A DNA stretch of 64,000 nucleotides, from NCBI GenBank assembly GCA_035625725.1, contig DASPPB010000014.1:8617-72616 (forward strand), written 5' to 3'. This document shows, piece by piece, positions 27,616-35,300 of this stretch. The position numbers and the translations under genes are program-made. Within the stretch, counting starts at the first letter, position 1. Each line of letters starts with the position of its first letter. Below the pieces are notes generated by a model. It was given only the letters and a program-made list of their open reading frames with translations, did not search any database and had not been told where the DNA came from. The stretch is from GJ-E10 sp035625725 (lineage in GTDB: Bacteria > Pseudomonadota > Gammaproteobacteria > Burkholderiales > Burkholderiaceae_F).

Positions 27616-28844
27616 TGCGCGCGTCATCGGGCGCGATAGCAAGAAGAATTGCCGGCACCTTGCGACCGCTCATGCGGCCGCATTTCACGGACGGTAACCG
27701 CATTCGGCTGCTCGGCTCGGCCCAGCACTACTTCCCGGAACTGCTCGCGGCGATCGCAGGCGCCCGACGTCTTGTGCACCTGGAGACGTACATTTTCGCC
27801 GACGACGATGTCGGTCGCAGCGTGGTCGACGCGCTTGCCGCGGCGGCACGACGCGGGCTGGAGGTGCGGGTGCTCATCGACGGTTTCGGCGGCGGCGAAT
27901 TCGCGCGGCAGCTTGCCGTGCGCCTCCCGGAAGACGGGGTTCAGGTGCGTATCTACCGTCCACAGCGCTGGTGGCGGCCGAGGCGCCAGCTACTGCGGCG
28001 CATGCACCGCAAGCTCGTCGTGGTTGACGATCGCCTCGCCTTCCTGGGCGGGATCAACATCGACGACAACCCGCTGCGCGACGAGTTCACCGGTGAGCCG
28101 ATCGGGCCGCGCTTTGACATCGCCGTCGAATGCGAGGGGCCGATCGTCGCGGCCATCGCGACGGCCATGCGGCGCCTGTGGTGGGGGGTGGCCGTGGCCA
28201 ACTGGCGCGAGATCTCCGAACCTCCGCCGCGCCGAGTGCGCCCCCCCCGCCCCTTGCAAGGAGGGGTGCGCGCGGCCCTCCTGCTGCGCGATAACTTTCG
28301 CAATCGGCGCAGTATTGAGCACAGCTACCTCGGGTCGCTGCGCGCCGCGCGGCGCCAGATTTTGTTGGCGAGCGCCTATTTTTTACCCGGCCGCCGCTTT
28401 CGCGGCGCCCTGGTCCGTGCGGCCCGTCGAGGCGTGCGCGTGCGTCTGTTGCTGCAAGGGCGGGTCGAATATCGGCTGCAGCATTATGCGCAGCGCGCGC
28501 TCTACGGCCAGCTGCTTGCCGCCGGCATCGAGATCTACGAGTACCGGCGTAGCTACCTGCATGCCAAGGCGGCGGTGGTCGACGAGGACTGGGCCACGGT
28601 AGGCTCGAGCAATATCGATCCGCTGAGCTTGCTCCTGGCGCGCGAGGCCAACGTGGTCGTGCGCGCGCGTGAGTTTGCCGAGGAATTGCGCGGGCTTATC
28701 GAGTCGGCCATGGGCGACGGCGCGCGCCTTCTGCACGCCTCGGATTTCGCCCGCCGCTCGTGGCCCGAGCGAGTGCGCGATTGGATCGCCTACGGTTTGG
28801 TGCGAGCGGCAACCGTTGTGCTGGCTCGCGGAAACAATTACTGA
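27615..28844 (+). CDS. clsB: Cardiolipin synthase ClsB-type (phospholipase D family)
   Basis: A 409-residue phospholipase D superfamily enzyme with two HKD motifs: MHRKLVVVDDRLAFLGG and LHAKAAVVDEDWATVGSSNID. It lacks the N-terminal membrane helices of ClsA, as ClsB does. It would condense phospholipids to cardiolipin at the inner membrane. ATG 27615 overlaps the upstream stop as TGATG. A basic, Pro-rich loop follows the first domain. It converges with a glycosyltransferase gene whose stop overlaps its 3' end by a few bases. Confidence 0.92.
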   Translation: MRASSGAIARRIAGTLRPLMRPHFTDGNRIRLLGSAQHYFPELLAAIAGARRLVHLETYIFADDDVGRSVVDALAAAARRGLEVRVLIDGFGGGEFARQLAVRLPEDGVQVRIYRPQRWWRPRRQLLRRMHRKLVVVDDRLAFLGGINIDDNPLRDEFTGEPIGPRFDIAVECEGPIVAAIATAMRRLWWGVAVANWREISEPPPRRVRPPRPLQGGVRAALLLRDNFRNRRSIEHSYLGSLRAARRQILLASAYFLPGRRFRGALVRAARRGVRVRLLLQGRVEYRLQHYAQRALYGQLLAAGIEIYEYRRSYLHAKAAVVDEDWATVGSSNIDPLSLLLAREANVVVRAREFAEELRGLIESAMGDGARLLHASDFARRSWPERVRDWIAYGLVRAATVVLARGNNY

Positions 28845-30418
28845 CGACGGCGAAGCAGCACGATCGGCCCCTCGGCGTACAGCACGTCGGCCGACACGCT
28901 CGGGTCGAACCGATCGGTACGCGTGAGCGCCATTTCTCCCGGTGCGGGGGGGCGTGCGGGTGTGATCTCTCGGCGATAGACACTGAAGCTAGGGGCGGCG
29001 ATCTGCCACTGCACAACGGTGCCCGGCAATTGGGCCGCCACCTGTCCCGCGTGTTTCACGGGACCGTTGAGCATTTCTCCCGCCCAGGGAATCAACCCCC
29101 AGCCCAAGGCCAGCGCCAGCGCCCCGCTTGCGGCCAGCGCCCTGCGCAATGGCGGCCCGGCGCGGTACGCAAGCAAGCCCAGGGCCGCCAAGGCGCCGGC
29201 CAGCGTGAGCGCGTAGTAGGCGTAGTGGGAGCGGGTCGCGATCGTCGTTGCCCTTGCGGCGAGCGCGGCATAAAAAGCCAGGCGCGGATCGGTGGTCGTC
29301 GCACTCAATTCCCGGACGAGCGCAGGCACCAGCGGCAGCGCGAGCAGCAACAGGCAGGGCAGCCACAACAAGCCGGCGCTTCCGGCGCCCTCCCGGGCCC
29401 GACACGCCAGCAAGAGGAACACCGGCGTCATGCCGTAGAGCAGATAATGGGGTAGCTTGGTGCCCGAGAGCGAAAAAAAGACGAAAACAAAGCCAAACCA
29501 GATCACCAAGTAGCGCGCCAAGGGGTCGCGCCAGTCCTCCGGCAGGTGCCGCAGCGCGCGCAGCAACAGTCCCGACCATGGCAAAAGCAACAATGGCGCA
29601 ACGGCGAAGTAGTACCACAGGGCGCCGCCGTGCCCCTCGAGGGTGCCGCTAAAGCGCTCCAGGTTGTGGCGCAGCAAAAAACCATCCACGAATGCGCGGC
29701 CATGAAGAATGAGTTGCGCCAGGTACCAGGGTCCGGACAGAGCCAACAGCAGCAGCCAGCCCAGCGGATCAAACGCCGCGCGTGCCCAGTCGCGCCAACG
29801 CCGTGCCATCGCGCAGTAGCCGAGGCTGACAGCGAAGGGGATCAGAATGGCGATGGGCCCCTTGGTCAGGGTGCCCAGCGCCATCCAAAGGTAGACGCGG
29901 CGCAAGGCCACGGGGCGTCCGCTTCCCTCCAAGTGGCGCCAAAGATCGAACATGGTCGCCGCCAGCAACGCGTTGAGCAGCGCATCGGCGGTAGCTGCCC
30001 GGCCCATCGCCATCACGCCCAGGCTCGTCGCCGCAATCCAGCCGGCAAGCAGGGCGCTATTCGAGCCCAGGCGTGGCGTCGCAAAGCGCACAATGGCCGC
30101 AACCCATCCCAGTGCGGCCAGCGCGGAGGGCAGGCGCAGCGCAAACTCGTTGAGCCCCAACACACTCACGCTCAGGGCCTGCAGCCAGTAGATCAGTATC
30201 GGCTTGTCGTAACGGGGCACGCCGTTGAGGGTGGTTGAAACCCAGTCGCCGCTTTGCAGAATTTCTCGTGTTGCTTCGGAAAAAGCCCCCTCATCCACGT
30301 CAAAGAGCGGGTACAGCCCCAGTGTGGGCAACAGCAACAGGGCGCAGGCCAACAGCAGCCACGCAAGGGCGAAGCGCGGCTCGCCCGGAGTGCGCGCCGT
30401 GCTCGCAGGCTGGCTCAC
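28838..30418 (-). CDS. ArnT-like glycosyltransferase family 39 membrane protein
   Basis: A 526-residue, many-helix membrane glycosyltransferase of the PMT/ArnT family. The conserved catalytic loop reads LYPLFDVDEGAFSEATREIL, with the Asp-Glu pair, then SGDWVSTTLNGVPRYDKPIL. It uses a polyprenyl-phosphate sugar donor to modify an acceptor such as lipid A in the periplasm; the substrate is not known. I chose GTG 30418, which overlaps the stop of the PAP2 gene as GTGA; the longer frame is the PAP2 region in another frame. The PAP2 partner could recycle the lipid carrier. Confidence 0.87.
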   Translation of the reverse strand: MSQPASTARTPGEPRFALAWLLLACALLLLPTLGLYPLFDVDEGAFSEATREILQSGDWVSTTLNGVPRYDKPILIYWLQALSVSVLGLNEFALRLPSALAALGWVAAIVRFATPRLGSNSALLAGWIAATSLGVMAMGRAATADALLNALLAATMFDLWRHLEGSGRPVALRRVYLWMALGTLTKGPIAILIPFAVSLGYCAMARRWRDWARAAFDPLGWLLLLALSGPWYLAQLILHGRAFVDGFLLRHNLERFSGTLEGHGGALWYYFAVAPLLLLPWSGLLLRALRHLPEDWRDPLARYLVIWFGFVFVFFSLSGTKLPHYLLYGMTPVFLLLACRAREGAGSAGLLWLPCLLLLALPLVPALVRELSATTTDPRLAFYAALAARATTIATRSHYAYYALTLAGALAALGLLAYRAGPPLRRALAASGALALALGWGLIPWAGEMLNGPVKHAGQVAAQLPGTVVQWQIAAPSFSVYRREITPARPPAPGEMALTRTDRFDPSVSADVLYAEGPIVLLRRRQ

Positions 30419-31218
30419 GGGCGGGCTGCACCACTCTGGCGCTCGCGCAGTGCGCGCCAGAGTGTCGCGACGGCGGTGCCAGCGCCTATGACAACGGCGA
30501 GCCATTGCAGCGGCAGCGCAAGGGGATAGCCCGTGTCGGCGGCGGCCAGGGAAGCGGCACAGGCCAAAACGATCAGGGCCAACGCGATGCGCGCGCTCGC
30601 ATGGCGCCAGAACGGCCAGCGCTGCGCGGCGAGCGTGCCCGCCAGCGCGGCGAGCATTCCGAAGAGCGCCCCCCCGAAAACGTCTGCTGGCCAGTGCGCG
30701 CCCACCATCACGCGCGAGGCGGCGGCCAGCAGCGCCGCGCACAGCAAGGCGAGCGCCGCTAGCGGCCGCTCGCGCAGTCCTTCGGTTCCGAGAACGACCA
30801 CGGAGGCGACGAGAAAGATCGTAATGGAGTGTCCCGAAGGAAAGGAGTTGTGGCCGCTCAGAACCGGCCCCTGAATGCGAAAACTCGACAAATCAAGCAC
30901 GCCGGCAGGCCGCGGTGCAGCCACGAGCCACTTTCCGCAGCGAGAGAATGCCGCGGCGAGCGGCGTAGCGTACAGGGCCGCGGCCAGCACTTGGGGGGCG
31001 CGCCGCAGCAAGGTGGCAAGCAGCATCACGGCAACCAAGCCGTGGCCCAGCAGGGTCAGGCAACTGGGCACCGACTCGGGCAGCCAGCGCGCGGAGGCGT
31101 GGTTGATCGCCAAAAACCACTGGCGATCGATTCCGGTATCCGCGGCCGTTATCGCCGCGGCCAATGCGCAGGCGGCGGCAAAGCCCAGGAAGAGGCGGAA
31201 AACGGGTGCGCGCAGCAT
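30415..31218 (-). CDS. PAP2-family membrane phosphatase
   Basis: A 267-residue protein with about six helices and the three phosphatase motifs: KWLVAAPRP, PSGHS (in NSFPSGHSITIF) and SRVMVGAHWPADV. Such enzymes dephosphorylate lipid phosphates, for example undecaprenyl pyrophosphate, phosphatidylglycerol phosphate or lipid A. It is translated together with the ArnT-like glycosyltransferase that follows, so undecaprenyl-phosphate or lipid A metabolism is a reasonable inference. The C-terminal third has extra helices. Confidence 0.9.
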   Translation of the reverse strand: MLRAPVFRLFLGFAAACALAAAITAADTGIDRQWFLAINHASARWLPESVPSCLTLLGHGLVAVMLLATLLRRAPQVLAAALYATPLAAAFSRCGKWLVAAPRPAGVLDLSSFRIQGPVLSGHNSFPSGHSITIFLVASVVVLGTEGLRERPLAALALLCAALLAAASRVMVGAHWPADVFGGALFGMLAALAGTLAAQRWPFWRHASARIALALIVLACAASLAAADTGYPLALPLQWLAVVIGAGTAVATLWRALRERQSGAARP

Positions 31219-31528
31219 CGCCGGGCGATTTTACCGGTGCGCTGCCGCAGGTTTTTCTACAACGCGTGGAGACATCCGCACGATCAGACCTACATGTTGT
31301 GTCGATGCCGCTTGCGATGAACAAATTCATGTGCAGCGAACAGACGCATTGCCTCTGAGAAATGTTGCGTCGACCCAAGAAAATCGAATTTTTCCCTCTG
31401 AAAACGCTTGATTCTCGTCGCAAATCGCATAGTATTGCGGTCACGCAACGAGAGCGCTCTTTGAGTACCCTCTGCAAGCAACAAGAACGCTGTCGCTGTA
31501 TTCGTCATTCCCAACCAGGAGATCGTTG
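31219..31528 (+). promoter_or_regulatory. 310-bp gap with promoter of the SWIB gene
   Basis: No gene is visible in this gap, which is more AT-rich than its surroundings. A sigma70-like promoter is present: TTGATT at 31408-31413, a 16-base spacer, and TAGTAT at 31430-31435, about 93 bp before the SWIB ATG. The leader then holds an AGGAGA ribosome site at 31517. The long leader has no recognised riboswitch. Confidence 0.5.
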
Positions 31529-31906
31529 ATGGCAACTGCCAAGAAGGCAAAGAAAGCAGCAAAGAAATCCTCGGCCAAGAAGGCCTCGAAGAAAACGGCG
31601 AAGAAGGTTGCGAAGAAGGCGCCGGCCAAGAAGGTCGCAAAGAAAAAATCGGCACGCAAGCCCAATGCGGCGTTCATGAAGCCGCTCACCCCCGTCGGCC
31701 CCTTGGCGGCGGTGATCGGTTCCAACCCGCTGCCGCGCACCGAGGTGACCAGCAAGATCTGGGCCTATATCAAGAAGAACAAGCTGCAAGACCCGGTGAA
31801 CCGCCGCAACATCAATGCTGACGACAAGCTGCGCCCGCTGTTTGGCGGCAAGTCGCAGGTTTCGATGTTCGACCTTACCAAGTTCGTCAGCAAGAACCTC
31901 AAGTAA
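31529..31906 (+). CDS. SWIB-domain protein with histone H1-like Lys/Ala N-terminal tail
   Basis: A 125-residue protein. Residues 1-47 are a Lys/Ala/Ser tail of KKAAKK and KKVAKK repeats like eukaryotic histone H1 tails and bacterial AlgP/HC-type proteins. Residues 48-125 form a SWIB/MDM2 domain: PLTPVGPLAAVIGSNPLPRT, then KIWAYIKKNKLQDP and LFGGKSQVSMFDLTKFVSKNL. The tail should bind DNA without sequence preference; the SWIB domain may give a protein contact. A role in nucleoid structure is inference. It has its own promoter and a strong terminator. Confidence 0.88.
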   Translation: MATAKKAKKAAKKSSAKKASKKTAKKVAKKAPAKKVAKKKSARKPNAAFMKPLTPVGPLAAVIGSNPLPRTEVTSKIWAYIKKNKLQDPVNRRNINADDKLRPLFGGKSQVSMFDLTKFVSKNLK

Positions 31907-31939
31907 GACCGAGTCGAGCGGGCGGTTGCGCCCACGAAC

Positions 31940-31984
31940 CGGGCCCGTGGAGCCTTGCGCTGCACGGGCCCGATTTGCTTTTTT
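31940..31984 (+). terminator. Rho-independent terminator after the SWIB gene
   Basis: CGGGCCCGTG at 31940-31949 pairs perfectly with CACGGGCCCG at 31963-31972 around a 13-base loop, followed by ATTTGCTTTTTT. The stem starts 33 bp after the SWIB stop codon. It also separates the gene from the opposing HNH endonuclease gene. Confidence 0.88.
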
Positions 31985-32029
31985 GCGTTCCTTCGGCGGG
32001 CGATGTCGGCTCTTTGCGCGCCGACGATC

Positions 32030-32611
32030 TTAGGCCTGAGCCCAGCGTGAATACCGTGGAAGCGTAGCCTGCAGAAAGGCCATCTGGTCGGCCAGAATGC
32101 GCCGGTTGCTCAGGATGAAGCCCTCGTTGCGGCACACCGCGTAGGGTACGTACAGCAGGGGCATTCGCGCTTCTTCGGGACTGCGATTGCCCTTGCGGGT
32201 GTTGCAGGAGCGGCAGGCCGTAACCACGTTCGTCCACTCGTGGCGACCCCCCCGGGATACCGGCACGATGTGCTCGACCGTCAGGTCCGGCTCACTGCAA
32301 TGCGCGCCGCAATAGGCGCATACGTGGCGATCGCGGGCGAAGAGCCGGTGCTTGGTCAGGCCCACATGGCTGCGCCCGCCGGGGCTGCGATGGCGCCCGC
32401 GGATCATGACGATGGAACTGCTGACGACGCAGGAGCGTTCGCCCGATAATTCCTGGAGGCCCCCGGTAAGAGAAAAGAGGCGTTCGCCGAGATCGTTTAC
32501 GACCTTGCCGCAAGCGTAGTATCGCGCTGCACGGGGCAGCGCCGCCCACCGCACCGGCTGCCCGTGGGAGTCAACAATCAGAATGCGGGGTGGGTACTCG
32601 GTTCCGCGCAT
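32030..32611 (-). CDS. HNH endonuclease
   Basis: A 193-residue protein with a C-terminal HNH domain: RHVCAYCGAHCSEPDLTVEHIV, then SRGGRHEWTNVVTACRSCNTRKGN, with two CxxC zinc pairs and the catalytic His in VEHIVP. The C-terminal PLLYVPYAVCRNEGFILSNRRILADQ matches a chromosomal HNH group common in betaproteobacteria and not tied to phage. It would cut DNA or RNA; the cellular role is unknown. ATG 32611 is chosen; the frame continues far upstream antisense to the CYTH-CHAD gene but only as a shadow. Its start lies 33 bp from that divergent gene. Confidence 0.85.
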   Translation of the reverse strand: MRGTEYPPRILIVDSHGQPVRWAALPRAARYYACGKVVNDLGERLFSLTGGLQELSGERSCVVSSSIVMIRGRHRSPGGRSHVGLTKHRLFARDRHVCAYCGAHCSEPDLTVEHIVPVSRGGRHEWTNVVTACRSCNTRKGNRSPEEARMPLLYVPYAVCRNEGFILSNRRILADQMAFLQATLPRYSRWAQA

Positions 32612-32644
32612 AAGCGCATATTGCCACTTCGGAATAAGTTTTGC

Positions 32645-34225
32645 ATGGCCAAGGGTGCTGCCGCACTTCGGAAGGCACGGCTCGCATCGCAAGCGCTGCC
32701 TGCCAGCGGGCTTCCTGCGCTCGATTCTGGCCAGGAGATCGAACTCAAGCTCAAGCTGCGTCCTCAGGACGTATCCGCGCTGCGCGCGCGGCTGAACCGC
32801 CTGGGCCGAGCGCGCAAGGAGCACATCGACAGCGTGTATTTCGACACGTCGGACCAGCGTCTGGCGCAAAGCAAAGCGGCGCTGCGACTGCGCGCCATTG
32901 GCACGGGCCGCGCGCGTCGATGGGTCCAGACCGTCAAGACGCAGGACTCGGAGGCAGCGCTGAGTGTGCGCGGCGAGTGGGAGCGCCCTGCGCCCGGGGG
33001 GCGCATCGACCTTGCCTCGCTGACAGATTCTCCTCTGGGACAGCTCTTGGGGCCGGAACTCGCGAATCTGCGTCCGGTTTTCCGGACGAGGTTTGTTCGT
33101 TCGGCCTGGACCCTCGTCTGCGACGATGCGCAGGTCGAAGCCGTCATCGACCTGGGCGAAATCCGGGCCGAGGATCGTGCCGAGGCCATCTGCGAAGCGG
33201 AGCTCGAGCTGCGGGCCGGGGCGCAGCAAGCGCTGCTCGATCTGGCGTTGCGACTGTCCGGCTCCGAGGGAAGGCGCCGATCCGACCTGAGCCTGCTGCC
33301 CTATGGCATCTCCAAGGCGGCACGCGGCTATCGGCTGGCACTCGGTCGCGGCCCGACACCGTTTGCCGCGGGCTCTTCCATGGTGCACCGAGCCTTCGCG
33401 CCCGAAATGCGCGTCGGCGCAGCAGCGCGTCGCCTCGTTGCGCTGGGGATGACGACGATGTTGGCCAATGCTGCGGATTTTTCCGCGGCTGGGGACCCGG
33501 AATTCGTTCACCAGGCGCGCGTTGCCATGCGGCGCATGCGTGCGGGCCTGGATTTGTTGGGTTCTGGGGCCGAAGTGCCGCCGCATTTGCGCCGCAGCCT
33601 GCAGCTCTGGGCCGGGCGATTTGGGGTCGTGCGGGACTGGGACGTGCTCTGCGGCGAGCATCTCCCACCCCTGGCATCGGCTGCCGGGCCAAGCAGTGCG
33701 CCAGTCTGGAAGCGCCTGTGTGCAGCGGCCGCAGCGCGGCGCGACGCCGCGCGCGAGGCCCTTTGGCGCCAGTTGCAATCCCCGCCATTTGCGGAGTTTG
33801 CGTTGCGTGCGCTGCGCTGGAGTGGCAGCGCTCCGGCCAAGGCCAGCAAGCGGCTTGCGAGCCTAGCGCCTAAGGCGGTGCGGGTGCGACAGCGCCGTTT
33901 GACCGCTACCGCGCGCTCCTTTGCGCAGCTCACGATCCGGCGTCAGCATAAAGCCCGCATTCAAGCCAAGGCGTTGCGCTACGGCATCGAGATGCTGCAC
34001 GCGAGCTTGCCCAAGCGGATTCGTCGCCTCGGACTCCCGGCGCTGGAGCGATTTCAAGACGCCGCCGGCGGTGCGCGCGATGCGCTGATTGTGGAAGCGG
34101 TCGTGGCGCGTCTGAGCCGCTCGCCGGCGGTTCGGCAGCAGGTCGGCGATTGGGCCCATAGACAGCGGGCTGCGGCCATCGCACGCGCGCAGCGGCTGGC
34201 GGCCGATTTGAAGGATCTGCGCTGA
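32645..34225 (+). CDS. CYTH and CHAD domain protein (inorganic triphosphatase-like)
   Basis: A 526-residue protein. Residues about 28-210 are a CYTH triphosphate-tunnel domain beginning EIELKLKL (the family ExExK signature) with YFDTSDQRLAQSKAALRLRAIG. Residues about 230-520 are a helical CHAD domain rich in conserved His and Arg, with VHQARVAMRRMRAGLDLLG. CYTH-CHAD proteins hydrolyse tripolyphosphate; the CHAD domain can bind polyphosphate. Start ATG 32645 is preceded by no strong ribosome site. It is divergent from the HNH gene and convergent with the degenerate EAL gene. Confidence 0.88.
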   Translation: MAKGAAALRKARLASQALPASGLPALDSGQEIELKLKLRPQDVSALRARLNRLGRARKEHIDSVYFDTSDQRLAQSKAALRLRAIGTGRARRWVQTVKTQDSEAALSVRGEWERPAPGGRIDLASLTDSPLGQLLGPELANLRPVFRTRFVRSAWTLVCDDAQVEAVIDLGEIRAEDRAEAICEAELELRAGAQQALLDLALRLSGSEGRRRSDLSLLPYGISKAARGYRLALGRGPTPFAAGSSMVHRAFAPEMRVGAAARRLVALGMTTMLANAADFSAAGDPEFVHQARVAMRRMRAGLDLLGSGAEVPPHLRRSLQLWAGRFGVVRDWDVLCGEHLPPLASAAGPSSAPVWKRLCAAAAARRDAAREALWRQLQSPPFAEFALRALRWSGSAPAKASKRLASLAPKAVRVRQRRLTATARSFAQLTIRRQHKARIQAKALRYGIEMLHASLPKRIRRLGLPALERFQDAAGGARDALIVEAVVARLSRSPAVRQQVGDWAHRQRAAAIARAQRLAADLKDLR

Positions 34226-34228
34226 AGC

Positions 34229-35005
34229 CTAGCCGCAAGCGGGGCGCAGGTCGGTGCGAATCTGCGCGGCTCGATCCACGAATTCGGTACGATGCGCCGC
34301 CTGCGAATCGCGAAACGGGTTTAGTGCGGGCCGCACGGCATTGCCCTGACCAAACCCGATTCCGGCCTGCATGGCGCGTTCAACCTGCTCCTGGCTCTGC
34401 AGGCCCGCAACAATCAGCCATTGTTCGGAGATGCCCGCGACGCGCGCTTCCAGGGCGAGGTTGTCCCAGGCCTCGGCGACATTGGAGCTCGGCGCCAGAA
34501 TCTTGGCGAAATCCGGCTGCACAAGCCCAAATGCGCTCAGCTCCATCACCAGCCGGGGCGAAGTAATCCGCAGTCCGACCGGTATGCGCTGCGCTCGCAA
34601 GTAATCGACGAACGCGCGGACCCGGTAGCTCGAGCGTACGAGCTCAACGGAACCGCGCAGAATTACCGTGAGTCGGTGGGCCACCAGGGCGTGCGCGCGC
34701 AACTGCGCGTCGATGCGCTCGTCGTACTTTTGCACCGTGCCGAAGGACAGGGTGACCCCGACTTGCTCGCATTCTTCGCGCGCAAGCAGCCCAAGGGCGC
34801 GACGCAGTCCCAACAACTGGATGCGTGACCATTGCACCGGGTTTGGCTCAAAGCCGTCGGTCCAAAGATACAACTCGTCGAACCATCGCTCGCGCGTCTG
34901 CAGCGAGCGCGTGGGCCATACCGTCGCACACACGGCGCCGGCCTGCGCATTCGTCTTGCCGCTGATCGTTTGCGCCGGCCAGCGGTGCACGGTGGACAGG
35001 GACAT
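34229..35005 (-). CDS. Degenerate EAL-domain protein
   Basis: About 258 residues, resembling a c-di-GMP phosphodiesterase EAL domain but without its catalytic motifs. Similar stretches are the segment VRAFVDYLRAQRIPVGLRI, then FGLVQPDFAKIL and MQAGIGFGQGNAVRP (compare the QGY motif of EAL domains). The EAL, DDFG and EGVE positions read as other residues, so hydrolysis is unlikely; binding or protein-protein signalling is possible. The start is uncertain: ATG 35005 lacks a good ribosome site, and the frame stays open beyond 35300. About 295 bp up to the next gene hold nothing else I recognise. Confidence 0.65.
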   Translation of the reverse strand: MSLSTVHRWPAQTISGKTNAQAGAVCATVWPTRSLQTRERWFDELYLWTDGFEPNPVQWSRIQLLGLRRALGLLAREECEQVGVTLSFGTVQKYDERIDAQLRAHALVAHRLTVILRGSVELVRSSYRVRAFVDYLRAQRIPVGLRITSPRLVMELSAFGLVQPDFAKILAPSSNVAEAWDNLALEARVAGISEQWLIVAGLQSQEQVERAMQAGIGFGQGNAVRPALNPFRDSQAAHRTEFVDRAAQIRTDLRPACG

Positions 35006-35300
35006 TGCTGCCAACGGGGAGGAAGCCTGCGTCACTGCGCGCCGACGCGCGATCGAGCGCGCCCGTGGGGATTGGAGTTCGGATGGATGCGACCGCAAGC
35101 CCCGCCGCGACCGCGGGCGCGTAGTTTCGGCATCTTCGGCATCGGTCTCCAGTGCATGTCTCGACGATACCGGTTCCGTCTGGCGTTGGGACCCACCCCA
35201 ATGCGAGAGATAACTGCCTTCTAGCCCGCCAACTTGGCATTGGCGGGGGATTGGAGCAGAATCCGTTTTATGCTGCACTGCAGAAAACAGGCAACCTACC

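Noticed and set aside
32645..33778. Upstream extension of the HNH endonuclease frame
   Set aside because: The extension is antisense to the CYTH-CHAD gene and unlike any HNH protein; the family-like start is at 32611.
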